Shown in pieces: positions 1 to 8,700 of a stretch of 64,000 bases of DNA. A program made the translations under genes and the position numbers. Every line of letters begins with the position of its first letter. Positions within the stretch are counted from its first letter, which is position 1. Below the pieces are notes generated by a model. That model worked only from the letters and a program-made list of their open reading frames with translations. It had not been told where the DNA came from and did not search any database. Source of the stretch: CAIWHR01 sp963830485 (lineage in GTDB: Bacteria; Pseudomonadota; Gammaproteobacteria; Burkholderiales; Casimicrobiaceae); contig CAWHNE010000002.1 of the NCBI GenBank assembly GCA_963830485.1, positions 61,442 through 125,441 on the forward strand, in the 5' to 3' direction.

Positions 1-2213
1 CGCTCGATGCCGATGCCCGCGGTAACGGCGAAGGCACCCAGGTAGTCGGCGACCCCGGACGACGTGGGAGCGACGAAATCGGCGAGGCAGTAGTTCGGCT
101 TGCCGGCAGGCCGCTCGTTCTGCTGGCGTAAGTTGGGCCATCTCATTGTGACGCGGGCCCTAGCCTCGTCGGCATAGAGCACGATGTCGTCCCCGTCGGA
201 GGCTGCCGGAAGGAGCGCGACGACGCCATTCGCGGTCAGCCAGCGGCCCTCGACGATGCGCTTCATCATCGCTTGCCCGTCGGCGAACGCACTTCTCGCC
301 GCGGCGCCCACGACCGGGTCGTCGAGGATCGCGGGGTACGGCCCGGAGAGCTCCCACGTCTGGAAGAACGGCCCCCAGTCGATCAGCGGGACGAGCTCGC
401 GCAGATCGACGTTCCGGATTTCGCGGCGGCCGACGAACGTCGGCACCGGCGGCCCGTAATGCGACCAATCGGCCTTGAACGCATTGGCGCGCGCCGCCTC
501 GATCGCGAGCAGCGTCGGCCCCTTCTTGCCCGCGTGCTGCGCGCGGATCCGAGCATAGTCGGCGGCGACCTCCGCGACGTAGGTGGCCTTCTGCGTGTCC
601 GAGAGGAGGCTGCTGGCGACCGCCACCGCGCGCGAAGCGTCCGGCACGTAGACCGTCGTGCCGCCGTAGTTCGGCGCGATCTTCACCGCCGTGTGCACAC
701 GCGAGGTCGTCGCGCCGCCGATCAGGAGAGGCTGCGACATGCCGCGCCGCTGCATCTCGTGCGCGACGTGCGCCATCTCCTCGAGCGACGGCGTGATGAG
801 CCCCGAGAGGCCGACGAGATCGGCGCCGCGCTCGGCGGCGGTGTCGAGGATCTTCTGGGCGGGCACCATCACGCCGAGGTCGATCACCTCGAAGTTGTTG
901 CACTGGAGCACGACGCCGACGATGTTCTTCCCGATATCGTGCACGTCGCCCTTGACCGTGGCCATCACCACGGTGCCTTTCGGCTTACCCGCCAACCCGG
1001 AGGCCAATTTCTCGGCTTCGATGAACGGCACGAGGTGGGCGACCGCCTGCTTCATCACGCGCGCGCTCTTCACGACCTGCGGCAGGAACATCTTGCCCGC
1101 GCCGAAGAGGTCACCGACGACGTTCATGCCGTCCATCAGCGGCCCTTCGATCACCTCGATCGGACGCGCGCGGCGCAGCCGCGCTTCCTCGGTATCCTCG
1201 ACGATGTAGGTCGTGATGCCGCGGACGAGCGCATGAGAGAGCCGTTCCTCCACCGTGCCCGATCGCCACGCCAGTTCTTCCACCACCGCCTTGCCCTGTG
1301 CCTTCACCGTCTCGGCGAACGCGACCAGCCGCTCGGTCGCGTCGGGGCGCCGGTTCAGCACGACGTCCTCGACGCGCTCGCGCAGCTCGGCCGGAAGCTC
1401 GTCGTAGACACCGAGCTGGCCAGCGTTGACGATGCCCATCGTCATGCCGGCGCGGATCGCGTGGTACAGGAAGACCGTGTGGATCGCCGCGCGCACCGGC
1501 TCATTGCCGCGGAAGGAAAAGCTCACGTTCGACACGCCTCCAGACACCTTCGCGTAGGGCAGGTGCTGGCGGATCCAGCGCGTCGCGTTGATGTAATCGA
1601 CCGCATAGTTCGCGTGCTCGTCGATGCCGGTGGCGATCGCGAAGATATTGGGGTCGAAGACGATGTCCTCCGGCGGGAAGTCGGCCTGCCGCGTCAGGAC
1701 CTCGTAGGCGCGGCGGCAGATCTCGACCTTGCGCAGGAACGTGTCGGCCTGCCCTGCCTCGTCGAACGCCATCACGATCGCCGCCGCCCCGTAGCGCCGC
1801 ACAAGCCGCGCCTGGCGCAGGAATTCGGTCTCGCCCTCCTTCATCGAGATCGAGTTGACGATGGGCTTGCCCTGGACGCATTTGAGGCCCGCCTCGATCA
1901 CCTCCCATTTCGATGAGTCGATCATCACCGGGACGCGCGCGATGTCGGGCTCGGCGGCGATCAGCTCCAGGAAGCGAACCATCGCCGCCTTCGAATCGAG
2001 CATCGCCTCGTCCATGTTGACGTCGATGATCTGCGCGCCGGCGGCCACCTGCTGCCGCGCGATTTCGACCGCGCCCGCGAAATCGCCGGCGAGAACGAGC
2101 TTCGCGAACGCGCGCGAGCCGGTCACGTTCGTGCGCTCGCCCACATTGACGAACAGGGAATCGTCGCCGATGTTGAGCGGCTCGAGGCCGGCGAGGCGCA
2201 TCACGTGGGACAT
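1..2213 (-). CDS. metH: Cobalamin-dependent methionine synthase, folate/B12/activation half (partial at window edge)
   Basis: Carries the folate, cobalamin and reactivation modules of MetH; with the separate homocysteine-binding half just upstream it would move a methyl group from 5-methyltetrahydrofolate through B12 to homocysteine in the cytoplasm. The 737 readable codons begin MSHVMRLAGLEPLNIGDD. A pterin-binding barrel (about residues 10-300, with VNVGERTNVTGS and MIDSSKWEVIEAG) is followed by the B12 domain with GDVHDIGKN (lower-ligand His near residue 424) and GGATTS (about 495). The activation domain then begins, with a DFVAP motif near the edge. No homocysteine domain precedes it. The stop codon lies outside the window, so the C-terminus is unseen. 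Confidence 0.95.
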   Translation of the reverse strand, partial: MSHVMRLAGLEPLNIGDDSLFVNVGERTNVTGSRAFAKLVLAGDFAGAVEIARQQVAAGAQIIDVNMDEAMLDSKAAMVRFLELIAAEPDIARVPVMIDSSKWEVIEAGLKCVQGKPIVNSISMKEGETEFLRQARLVRRYGAAAIVMAFDEAGQADTFLRKVEICRRAYEVLTRQADFPPEDIVFDPNIFAIATGIDEHANYAVDYINATRWIRQHLPYAKVSGGVSNVSFSFRGNEPVRAAIHTVFLYHAIRAGMTMGIVNAGQLGVYDELPAELRERVEDVVLNRRPDATERLVAFAETVKAQGKAVVEELAWRSGTVEERLSHALVRGITTYIVEDTEEARLRRARPIEVIEGPLMDGMNVVGDLFGAGKMFLPQVVKSARVMKQAVAHLVPFIEAEKLASGLAGKPKGTVVMATVKGDVHDIGKNIVGVVLQCNNFEVIDLGVMVPAQKILDTAAERGADLVGLSGLITPSLEEMAHVAHEMQRRGMSQPLLIGGATTSRVHTAVKIAPNYGGTTVYVPDASRAVAVASSLLSDTQKATYVAEVAADYARIRAQHAGKKGPTLLAIEAARANAFKADWSHYGPPVPTFVGRREIRNVDLRELVPLIDWGPFFQTWELSGPYPAILDDPVVGAAARSAFADGQAMMKRIVEGRWLTANGVVALLPAASDGDDIVLYADEARARVTMRWPNLRQQNERPAGKPNYCLADFVAPTSSGVADYLGAFAVTAGIGIE

Positions 2214-2285
2214 GGCGTAGCGTCAGGTGCGGCAGCGCTCGCTCTCTCGCCTCGTGCGGGAGAGCGCGAGCGGCAGCGCCGCGGT

Positions 2286-3323
2286 CTACGCCGCGTTCGC
2301 AAGGACTTCGGTCGGCACGGCGCGCGGCGCCACGTCCTTGACCACGCCGGCGATGGCGCGAATATGCTCGGGCGTCGTGCCGCAGCAGCCGCCCACCAGG
2401 TTGACGAAGCCGCTCCGCGCGAAATCGCCGAGGAGCCGCGCCGTCTGCGCCGGGGTCTCGTCGTAGCCTGTCTCCGCCATCGGGTTCGGCAGCCCGGCGT
2501 TCGGGTAGCACGACACGAACGTGTCGGCGACGCGCGCCATCTCCTCGATGTACGGCCGCATCAGCGCGCCGCCCAGCGCGCAGTTGAGCCCCACGGCGAG
2601 CGGCCGGACGTGACGCACCGAGTTCCAGAACGCTTCCGTCGTCTGGCCGGACAGCGTGCGGCCCGACGCGTCGGTGATCGTGCCGGAGACGATGATGGGG
2701 AAGCGGCGGCCGAGCCGCTCGAAGAGCGACTCGAGTGCGAAGAGCGCGGCCTTCCCGTTCAGCGTGTCGAAGATCGTCTCGACGAGGAAGAGGTCCGCGC
2801 CGCCTTCGGCAAGCGCCTCGGCCGCCTCGCCGTACGCGGCGGCGAGCTCGTCGAAGCGGATGTTGCGAGCGCCGGGATCGTTGACGTCCGGCGATATCGA
2901 CGCGGTCCGGTTGGTCGGTCCGAGCGCGCCCGCGACGAAGCGCGGCCGGTCGGGCGTGCGGCGCGTCCAGTCATCGGCGCGCTCGCGCGCGATCTTCGCC
3001 GCGGCGATGTTGATGTCGCGCACGCGGCCCTCGAGCCGGTAATCGGCCTGCGCGATCGCCGTCGCATTGAACGTGTTGGTTTCGATCATGTCGGCGCCCG
3101 CAGCGAGATATGCGTCGTGGATCTCGCGGATCACCCCGGGCTGCGTCAGCACGAGGACGTCGTTGTCGCCCTTGAGGTCGTGTCCGTGGCCCGCGAGGCA
3201 CGCGCCCCGGTAGCCGGCCTCGTCGAGCCGGTGGCCCTGGATCATCGTGCCCATGGCTCCGTCCATGACGAGGATGCGCTTGCGCAAAAGCGAGGCGAGG
3301 AGTTCCGTGCAGTCGGGTTGCAT
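2286..3323 (-). CDS. metH: Methionine synthase, homocysteine-binding half
   Basis: A 345-residue homocysteine S-methyltransferase domain, the N-terminal module of MetH encoded as its own gene. It begins MQPDCTELLASLLRKRILV and has the DGAMGTMIQ opening of the barrel. The three zinc-ligand cysteines are visible in GLNCALGG and in GGCCGTTPEHI near the C-terminus. An in-frame ATG 30 bases further upstream is possible, but 3323 fits family alignments better. The partner half starts 72 bp downstream on the same strand, and the gap holds an imperfect G/C-rich hairpin (about 2236-2272). Split metH is common in betaproteobacteria. No SAH or cobalamin riboswitch is recognisable upstream. Confidence 0.93.
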   Translation of the reverse strand: MQPDCTELLASLLRKRILVMDGAMGTMIQGHRLDEAGYRGACLAGHGHDLKGDNDVLVLTQPGVIREIHDAYLAAGADMIETNTFNATAIAQADYRLEGRVRDINIAAAKIARERADDWTRRTPDRPRFVAGALGPTNRTASISPDVNDPGARNIRFDELAAAYGEAAEALAEGGADLFLVETIFDTLNGKAALFALESLFERLGRRFPIIVSGTITDASGRTLSGQTTEAFWNSVRHVRPLAVGLNCALGGALMRPYIEEMARVADTFVSCYPNAGLPNPMAETGYDETPAQTARLLGDFARSGFVNLVGGCCGTTPEHIRAIAGVVKDVAPRAVPTEVLANAA

Positions 3324-3458
3324 GGCGGGCAGGCGAGGTGAGGGCTCGCGCAAATTCTAGCATTGACGGTCTGCCGCGATTCTCGGTGGGGCGCGGTTAT
3401 ATGGCCGAAACCGGCCGCCATAACGCAAGCCGCGCCGCGCGTGCTACATTGGGCACGC

Positions 3459-3845
3459 ATGAAGCACCTGACGCCCCACGAAACGGTCCGCTTCCTCGAC
3501 GAGAATCCCTCGGCGGTGTTCATCGACTGCAGAAGCGAGATGGAGTACTTCTTCGTCGGGCATCCGGTCGGTGCGCACCACGTAGCGTGGAACGACGGCC
3601 CGGACTGGGACATCAACCCGCACTTCGTAGGCCAGGTGAAGAAGGTTGCGAGCATGAACCGGCCGGTGGTGCTGATCTGCCGCAGCGGGCATCGCTCGAT
3701 CGATGCGGGAATGGCGCTCGAGAAGGCGGGCTTCTCCGACGTCTACAACGTGCTCGAAGGCTTCGAGGGGCCGCTCGACGAGAGCCACCATCGCGGGACA
3801 CTTTCCGGATGGCGCAAGGAAGGCCTGCCGTGGGAGCAGCTCTAG
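3459..3845 (+). CDS. Single-domain rhodanese-like sulfurtransferase
   Basis: A 128-residue single rhodanese domain. The active-site loop is CRSGHRS with the persulfide-carrying cysteine at residue 74. FIDCRSEMEYFFVGHPVGA matches the start of the fold. There is no signal peptide, so it is probably cytoplasmic and could carry persulfide sulfur or detoxify cyanide; its partner is not evident. The ATG at 3459 was chosen because upstream in-frame codons lie in the non-coding region divergent to metH. It is transcribed away from metH, so the 135-bp spacer probably holds promoters for both. A methyltransferase follows 79 bp downstream. Confidence 0.9.
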   Translation: MKHLTPHETVRFLDENPSAVFIDCRSEMEYFFVGHPVGAHHVAWNDGPDWDINPHFVGQVKKVASMNRPVVLICRSGHRSIDAGMALEKAGFSDVYNVLEGFEGPLDESHHRGTLSGWRKEGLPWEQL

Positions 3846-3924
3846 CCTGATCACGCGCGGTCGCGCAGCGTGTATTCGGTGATCCGGCGCACAATGCCGG
3901 GGTCGCCACTCCACTCGAAGCTCG

Positions 3925-4683
3925 ATGGCCGCCTACGGCCGCCTCTCCACGCGCTTCAACGACGCCGAGAAGCCGCGCGCCTCCGATGCGGAGGTCGACT
4001 GGTACGCGGAGCGCCTGCCGCGCGACGCCGGCCCGGTGCTCTTGGTAATGGCGGGCTCGGGCCGCTTGCTCGTGCCACTCCTCGAGCGCCGGCTCAACGT
4101 GCACGGCGTCGACGCTTCGCCCGCAATGGTCGAGAGTTGTGAGGCGCGGCTCGCTGCCGCCGGTCTCGCGACTTCGCTCTTCCGCCAGGACGTGGTGACA
4201 CTCAACGTACCGTTCCGCTATGCGGCTGCGGTTGTCGCCGCCGGATCGTTCCAGCTGCTGACGGACCCCGTCGCGGCGCAGAAGGCACTCGCGCGCATCC
4301 GCGCACACCTCGTCGCGCCGGGCCTTCTGCTGATGGACCTCTACATGCCCGCCGAAGCCGTGCAGCCGCCGGGCGCGCCGGTCGTGCAGGTGCAGACTGT
4401 CACGCTGCCCGACGGCACGAGGATCGCCCGGCGCGCCGAGATGATCGTCGACGCCGAAGGGCGGCGCATCGACATCCGGAGCCGCTACGAGCAGCGCGAA
4501 CGCGCGACGATCGTCGCGCGCGAAGACGAGGCACTCTCGGTGACGTGGTACGGCGAGGACGAGATCATCGCGCTCGTGCGCGACGCCGGCTACCGCGACG
4601 TCGCCGTCGGCCCGCCAGCATGGCCCGCCGGCGACGATGCGGCGGAGAGCGAACGGAGGTTTTCGGTCAGCGCGCGGGCGTAG
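3925..4683 (+). CDS. Class I SAM-dependent methyltransferase
   Basis: A 252-residue protein with a seven-strand methyltransferase fold. Motif I appears as LLVMAGSGRLLVPLLE (about residues 39-54), followed by the acidic VHGVDASPAMVESCEARL that would hold the SAM ribose, and a hydrophobic VAAGSFQLLTD strand. The C-terminal part (about 150-250) is the less conserved substrate-binding half. The substrate cannot be deduced. It ends 15 bp from the convergent GNAT gene. The ATG at 3925 has only a weak upstream GAAG-type ribosome-binding site, so the exact start is uncertain. Confidence 0.82.
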   Translation: MAAYGRLSTRFNDAEKPRASDAEVDWYAERLPRDAGPVLLVMAGSGRLLVPLLERRLNVHGVDASPAMVESCEARLAAAGLATSLFRQDVVTLNVPFRYAAAVVAAGSFQLLTDPVAAQKALARIRAHLVAPGLLLMDLYMPAEAVQPPGAPVVQVQTVTLPDGTRIARRAEMIVDAEGRRIDIRSRYEQRERATIVAREDEALSVTWYGEDEIIALVRDAGYRDVAVGPPAWPAGDDAAESERRFSVSARA

Positions 4684-4698
4684 TGGCGCAGCGGCGGA

Positions 4699-5211
4699 CT
4701 ACAGGGTGCGGGCCATGTACACAACGCCGGCAAGCGGGTTGTCGTAGTACGGCGCGCACTCGCGAAAGCCCTGTCGCGCGTAGAGCGCGCGCGCGTCGGT
4801 CATCCAGTCGAGCGTGTCGAGCTTGAGCTCCCGGTAGCCGATCGCGCGCGCCTCGGCGAGCAGCGTCTCGACGAGCTTCCGTCCCCAGCCGCCCTTGCGG
4901 GCCGTAGGTTGCACGTAGAGCCGCTTCACCTCGCCGACCGCGCTCGGCGTGTCGGTCGCGTCCGCTCGTTGCGCCGAGTCGCCGGCGATGGCGAGCGGCC
5001 GCAGCGCGATGCAACCGAAGGCCGCGCCCGGATCGCCTGCGAGCAGCAATCGTCCGTGCGGGCGCGCGTAAGCACCGGGAAGCGTGGCGAGCTCGCGGTC
5101 GAAACCCTGGAAGCAGAGATCGACGGCGAGCCACTGCGCGTACTCGACGAAAAGCACGCGGGCGAGCGCGATATCGTCGCCGCTCACGGCGTCGCGGATC
5201 GCGGCGGTCAT
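4699..5211 (-). CDS. GNAT family N-acetyltransferase
   Basis: A 170-residue GNAT domain that would transfer an acetyl group from acetyl-CoA to an unidentified amine. The acetyl-CoA pyrophosphate loop is RKGGWGRKLVETLL (about residues 106-119), after the beta-strand EVKRLYVQP and before the DTLDWMTDARALYARQGF segment typical of the fold. The start MTAAIRDAVSGDD (ATG at 5211) is 11 bp after the stop of the SPOR gene, so it is the likely last gene of the birA-coaX-SPOR transcript. Earlier in-frame starts would run through the SPOR gene and were rejected. Confidence 0.87.
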   Translation of the reverse strand: MTAAIRDAVSGDDIALARVLFVEYAQWLAVDLCFQGFDRELATLPGAYARPHGRLLLAGDPGAAFGCIALRPLAIAGDSAQRADATDTPSAVGEVKRLYVQPTARKGGWGRKLVETLLAEARAIGYRELKLDTLDWMTDARALYARQGFRECAPYYDNPLAGVVYMARTL

Positions 5212-5222
5212 GGCAGGATCCG

Positions 5223-5873
5223 TCAGGCCGGTCTGTCGCAACCGCCGATCTTCACTTCTGCCCCCGGGTACGCGGGCCCGAGCTCGCGCAGCCGCGCCAT
5301 GACGGGCTGCTGCGGATCGCGGATGACGAGCATCGTCTGCACGACCACCTGCTGCCGCGGCCCCGTCTTCGCGCCGGTGACGCCCTGCCTCGCGATGGCG
5401 GCAAGATGCGCGTTGGCCGCATCCTCGGTCCGGAACACGCCGAGCGAAAGCGCGAACCGCTGCGCGCCGCCATCGATGACGAACACGTCCTTGATTCCCG
5501 CCGACCGGAGCTCGCTGGCGCGCTTGTCGGCGGCAGCCTTGTTCGCGAACGGTGGGAGGTATACCCAGAATCCCGTGGCCGACTCGACGCGACGTTGCGA
5601 AAGGAGCTTGCCGAGCGCGAGCGGCTCGACATCGGCCAGCGCGCGCACGCGCTCGACCTCGCCGAATGGCCCCCATTCGAGGCACACGTCGGCGAGCTCG
5701 GCCGCCTTCGTGGGCCCGAGCGCCGCAACCTCCTGCGGCGAGAGGAGCTTGATCGCGTCCGGCCGCACCTGCTGTTTCAAGCGCACGCCTTCGCCGCCGC
5801 TCGCATTGTCGAGCCAGATGAAGCCCGCGAGCGCGAGGTTCGCGAGGAGGAGAAGGATGACGACGGTGCGCAT
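5223..5873 (-). CDS. SPOR domain-containing membrane-anchored protein
   Basis: A 216-residue protein with an N-terminal transmembrane anchor (VVILLLLANLALAGFIWLD, residues 4-22) and a periplasmic SPOR-like domain (about 120-200; GFWVYLPPFANKAAADKRA and FALSLGVFRTEDAANAH). SPOR domains bind denuded peptidoglycan at division sites. The gene sits 41 bp after coaX and 11 bp before a GNAT gene on the same strand, the arrangement seen with birA-coaX in many betaproteobacteria. Two cysteines (in DVCLEWG and at the C-terminal GGCDRPA) could form a disulfide. Its cell-wall role is inferred from the domain only. Confidence 0.88.
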   Translation of the reverse strand: MRTVVILLLLANLALAGFIWLDNASGGEGVRLKQQVRPDAIKLLSPQEVAALGPTKAAELADVCLEWGPFGEVERVRALADVEPLALGKLLSQRRVESATGFWVYLPPFANKAAADKRASELRSAGIKDVFVIDGGAQRFALSLGVFRTEDAANAHLAAIARQGVTGAKTGPRQQVVVQTMLVIRDPQQPVMARLRELGPAYPGAEVKIGGCDRPA

Positions 5874-5914
5874 GGCGGAACAATGCGGGCCGGTGGGCGT
5901 GGCCGCGCCGAATG

Positions 5915-6667
5915 TTAACCCGGGACCCCGGCCAGAGCGAGCACGCCCTCGAGCACGAGATGTTCGACGAATTCGACGGGCGGATTGAGATGCGACGCGA
6001 TCTCGCCCGCCGCGCCGCCGGCGAGATAGACGCGCACCTGGGCCGGGTCGGTGTCGATCCGCCGGCGCATCTGCTCGACCGCGCCGCAGATCGCCTGCAT
6101 CGCGCCGGAATGGAGTGCGTCCGCGGTGTTGTCCGGAAACTCACGGAACGCGCCGGGCGCGGACCGCAGTGCGGCCGTGTTCTCGGCCAGCGCCTGCAGC
6201 ATGAGCCGCATTCCCGGAAGAATGAGCCCGCCACGAAACACGCCGTCGACGTCGAGCGCATCGATCGTCACTGCAGTCCCCGCGTTGACGACGACGCACG
6301 CGGGCGGGAAGAGCTCGGTCGCGAGCGAGCGCGCTCGCGCGGCCACGAGCGACGCCCAGCGATCGGCGCCGAGCTGCGCGGGCCGCGCATAGCGATTGGT
6401 GACGCCACACGCGGACTCGCTCGCCGCGAGCCACTCCGGCACGAGCTTCCAGCGCGTGAGTTGTCCCTCGACACGCACGCGCGCCGCCTCGCCCGCGACG
6501 TTGACACCGACCGCGCGCAGCGGCCGCGGCAGATTGTGCCAGTCGCGCAGCGCGAGCGTCCCGATGTCGCTGTTGGGCGTAACCCCGAAGGCCGCCCAGC
6601 CGCGCGGCCCGTGGAGCCCCCACTTCATCCGGCTGTTGCCGACGTCGATGACGAGGATGTGGCTCAT
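5915..6667 (-). CDS. coaX: Type III pantothenate kinase
   Basis: Phosphorylates pantothenate, the first step of coenzyme A synthesis, in the cytoplasm. The 250-residue length is typical of CoaX. The N-terminal phosphate loop is VIDVGNSRMKWG (residues 6-17), and further ASKHA-fold motifs are GADRWASLVAAR and VVNAGTAVTIDALDVDGVFRGG. There is no ATP-binding P-loop of the type I enzyme. It starts 36 bp after birA and ends 41 bp before the SPOR gene, so it is probably co-transcribed with both. The birA-coaX pairing is widespread in proteobacteria and supports the assignment. Confidence 0.95.
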   Translation of the reverse strand: MSHILVIDVGNSRMKWGLHGPRGWAAFGVTPNSDIGTLALRDWHNLPRPLRAVGVNVAGEAARVRVEGQLTRWKLVPEWLAASESACGVTNRYARPAQLGADRWASLVAARARSLATELFPPACVVVNAGTAVTIDALDVDGVFRGGLILPGMRLMLQALAENTAALRSAPGAFREFPDNTADALHSGAMQAICGAVEQMRRRIDTDPAQVRVYLAGGAAGEIASHLNPPVEFVEHLVLEGVLALAGVPG

Positions 6668-6703
6668 CGAAAAGCGGCGCGCAACTCGCGGCCGCGCGCG
6701 GCG

Positions 6704-7708
6704 TCAGGCGCGCCGCAGCGAAATCTCGCCGGAGAGGAAGCGCGCGCGCCGCGGGCCGTCGGCCAGCACCAGCGCACCGCTCGCGTCGACACCCGCCACC
6801 TTGCCGGCGACTGTCGCGCCGTCGGGCAGGAGCAGCGTCACCGCCTTCCCTTGGTATGCGTGGCGGTGCTGCCATTCGGCGGCGAACGGCGCGAAGCCCT
6901 CGCGCGCGTAACGCTCGAGCACCGCGGCGAGCTCCGCCACGAGCGCGGCGAACAGTTGGTTGCGGTCGACGGGCTTCGCCCCCCGTCCCGCGATGGTCGC
7001 GAGGTCCGTGACCGGGACCGGAATGTCCTTGCGCACCGCGGGCGGCAGCCGGACGTTGAGTCCGACGCCGACGACGGTCGTCGAGGGGCCGAGCGCATCG
7101 CCGTTCACTTCGATCAGGATGCCGCCGACCTTGAGATGGCGGTGCACGAGGTCGTTCGGCCACTTGAGCGCGACGCCGCGGAAGCCCTCGGCCTCGAGCG
7201 CGCGCGCGACAGCCACGCCGACCGCGAGCGAGAGGCCGGCGAGGAAACCCGCGCCCTGCTCGAAGCGCCACCCGAGCGAAAACGTGAGGCTGCCGCCCGC
7301 GACGGCGGTCCAGGTGCGCCCCCGGCGGCCGCGTCCCGCCGTCTGCCATTCGGCCGCGAGCGCGACGCCGTGGATCTCGCGGCGCGGCGCGCGGCGCAGT
7401 AGCTCGGAGGACGTCGAGTCGATCTGGTCGACGACCTCGACCGACAGCGGCGTGCGAATCGTGCGGTCGAGCACCCGCTCGGCGAGCGCCGAGCGCGCTG
7501 CCTGCGCATCGAGGAAGTCGGGCGCCTCGAGCAGGCGGTAGCCGCGGCCCTTGATCCGCTCGAGCGCCAGCCCCGCCGCCTCGGCGTCCTTCAGCACCTG
7601 CGAGACGCGGGCGCGCGTGAGCCCCACCTGCGCGGCGAGGTCCTCGCCCGAGTGGAATGCACCGTCGGAGAGCTGGCGCAACAGGGAAAATCCGAGCGGA
7701 GTGAGCAC
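6704..7708 (-). CDS. birA: Bifunctional biotin-[acetyl-CoA-carboxylase] ligase / biotin operon repressor
   Basis: Makes biotinyl-AMP and attaches biotin to the carboxyl carrier protein, and can repress biotin genes. The 334-residue protein has an N-terminal winged helix (about residues 1-65, FSLLRQLSDGAFHSGEDLA then a recognition helix with RARVSQVLKDA). The ligase domain has the biotinyl-AMP loop AGRGRRGRTW and the KWPNDLV signature. The C-terminal beta domain ends about residue 334. Translation appears to start at a GTG (7708, MLTPLGFS). Presence of the helix-turn-helix suggests it also regulates, but no BirA box was seen in the 157-bp upstream gap. Confidence 0.95.
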   Translation of the reverse strand: MLTPLGFSLLRQLSDGAFHSGEDLAAQVGLTRARVSQVLKDAEAAGLALERIKGRGYRLLEAPDFLDAQAARSALAERVLDRTIRTPLSVEVVDQIDSTSSELLRRAPRREIHGVALAAEWQTAGRGRRGRTWTAVAGGSLTFSLGWRFEQGAGFLAGLSLAVGVAVARALEAEGFRGVALKWPNDLVHRHLKVGGILIEVNGDALGPSTTVVGVGLNVRLPPAVRKDIPVPVTDLATIAGRGAKPVDRNQLFAALVAELAAVLERYAREGFAPFAAEWQHRHAYQGKAVTLLLPDGATVAGKVAGVDASGALVLADGPRRARFLSGEISLRRA

Positions 7709-7865
7709 TGACTCGTATTAGGGTAGATAAGCCATTGAAGGATAACAGAATCCGAGTTGGATTGCCATCACCCCCCGATAGGCTTGAAATGCGGGCGATA
7801 GCCCGAGTTGCAACCTCTCCCACGCCGCTTGTTTGCGCAAAACCTTGACACGCGCAATCGGGTGT

Positions 7866-8672
7866 TCAGCGGCCTGGCGTTGCGAGGCGCTTCAGGACCT
7901 TTCGGTGGAGTTCACGATCACCGCAGGCAACCACCGAGCCGCCTTCGTCGCAGCGCTGATCGTCCCATGTCGTGATCACACCCCCGGCGGACTCGACGAT
8001 CGGGATCAGCGCCTGGATATCGTAGGCGTGCAGCGACGATTCGATCACCACGTCAATCAGTCCCATGGCAAGCAGGCAGTACGCGTAGCAGTCGCCGCCC
8101 CATCGCGTCAGGCGCACGCGGTCGGCGACGCGGCGGAATGCCGCGCGGTCGCGCGCATTGCGGAACATTGTCGGATCGGTGCACGCGAGCACGGCGTCCG
8201 CGAGCGAGCGGCAGCGGCGAGTTCGCAGCCGCCGCCGCTCGCGGCCGCGCCGCCAAAGGGCAACGCCGCCCGCCTCCGCGATGAACGACTCGCCGACGTA
8301 CGGTTGGTGCGCGACGCCCGCGACGACGCGCCGCCCGTCGTGGAGGGCGATCAACGTGGCCCAGTGCATCTGCCCGAGGATGAAGCTGCGCGTGCCGTCG
8401 ATCGGATCGATCACCCACGTGTAGCGCGATGCGCCCTTGCGCCAGCCGAGCTCCTCGCCGCGGATGCCGTGGTCGGGGTGCGCGCGCTCGATCCGCGTGC
8501 GGATCACTTCCTCCGCCGCACGATCGGCGACGGTCACCGGATCGTAGCCGCGCGCGCCGCCTTTGTCGGCGACGTGAAGCGCCGCGCGGAAATGCGGCAG
8601 GATCGCCTTGCCGGCGGCGAGCGCCATGCCGTAGGCGAATTCGAGAAATGCCGCGTTGCGCGTGCTGGCCAT
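7866..8672 (-). CDS. Inositol monophosphatase family phosphatase (histidinol-phosphatase-like)
   Basis: A 268-residue Mg-dependent phosphatase of the IMPase superfamily. Metal-binding motifs are visible: GIRGEELG (first Glu), WVIDPIDGTRSFI (Asp-Pro-Ile-Asp-Gly-Thr) and LTRWGGDCYAYCLLAMG near the C-terminus, where WGGDCY replaces the usual W-D-x-A motif. The pattern with RSFI after DGT is that of the HisN-type histidinol-phosphatases, so a role in histidine synthesis is plausible, but inositol or nucleotide phosphates are alternatives. The ATG at 8672 (MASTRNAAFLEF) lies 28 bp after the epimerase gene, so co-transcription is likely. Confidence 0.88.
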   Translation of the reverse strand: MASTRNAAFLEFAYGMALAAGKAILPHFRAALHVADKGGARGYDPVTVADRAAEEVIRTRIERAHPDHGIRGEELGWRKGASRYTWVIDPIDGTRSFILGQMHWATLIALHDGRRVVAGVAHQPYVGESFIAEAGGVALWRRGRERRRLRTRRCRSLADAVLACTDPTMFRNARDRAAFRRVADRVRLTRWGGDCYAYCLLAMGLIDVVIESSLHAYDIQALIPIVESAGGVITTWDDQRCDEGGSVVACGDRELHRKVLKRLATPGR

Positions 8673-8700
8673 TCGGTTCGTGTTGTCGGCGCGGGACGTA

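Noticed and set aside
3363..3458. N-terminal extension of the rhodanese gene
   Set aside because: It would start in the divergent promoter region; no family member has it.
3354..3458. SAH or cobalamin riboswitch upstream of metH
   Set aside because: No conserved core or B12 box could be found.
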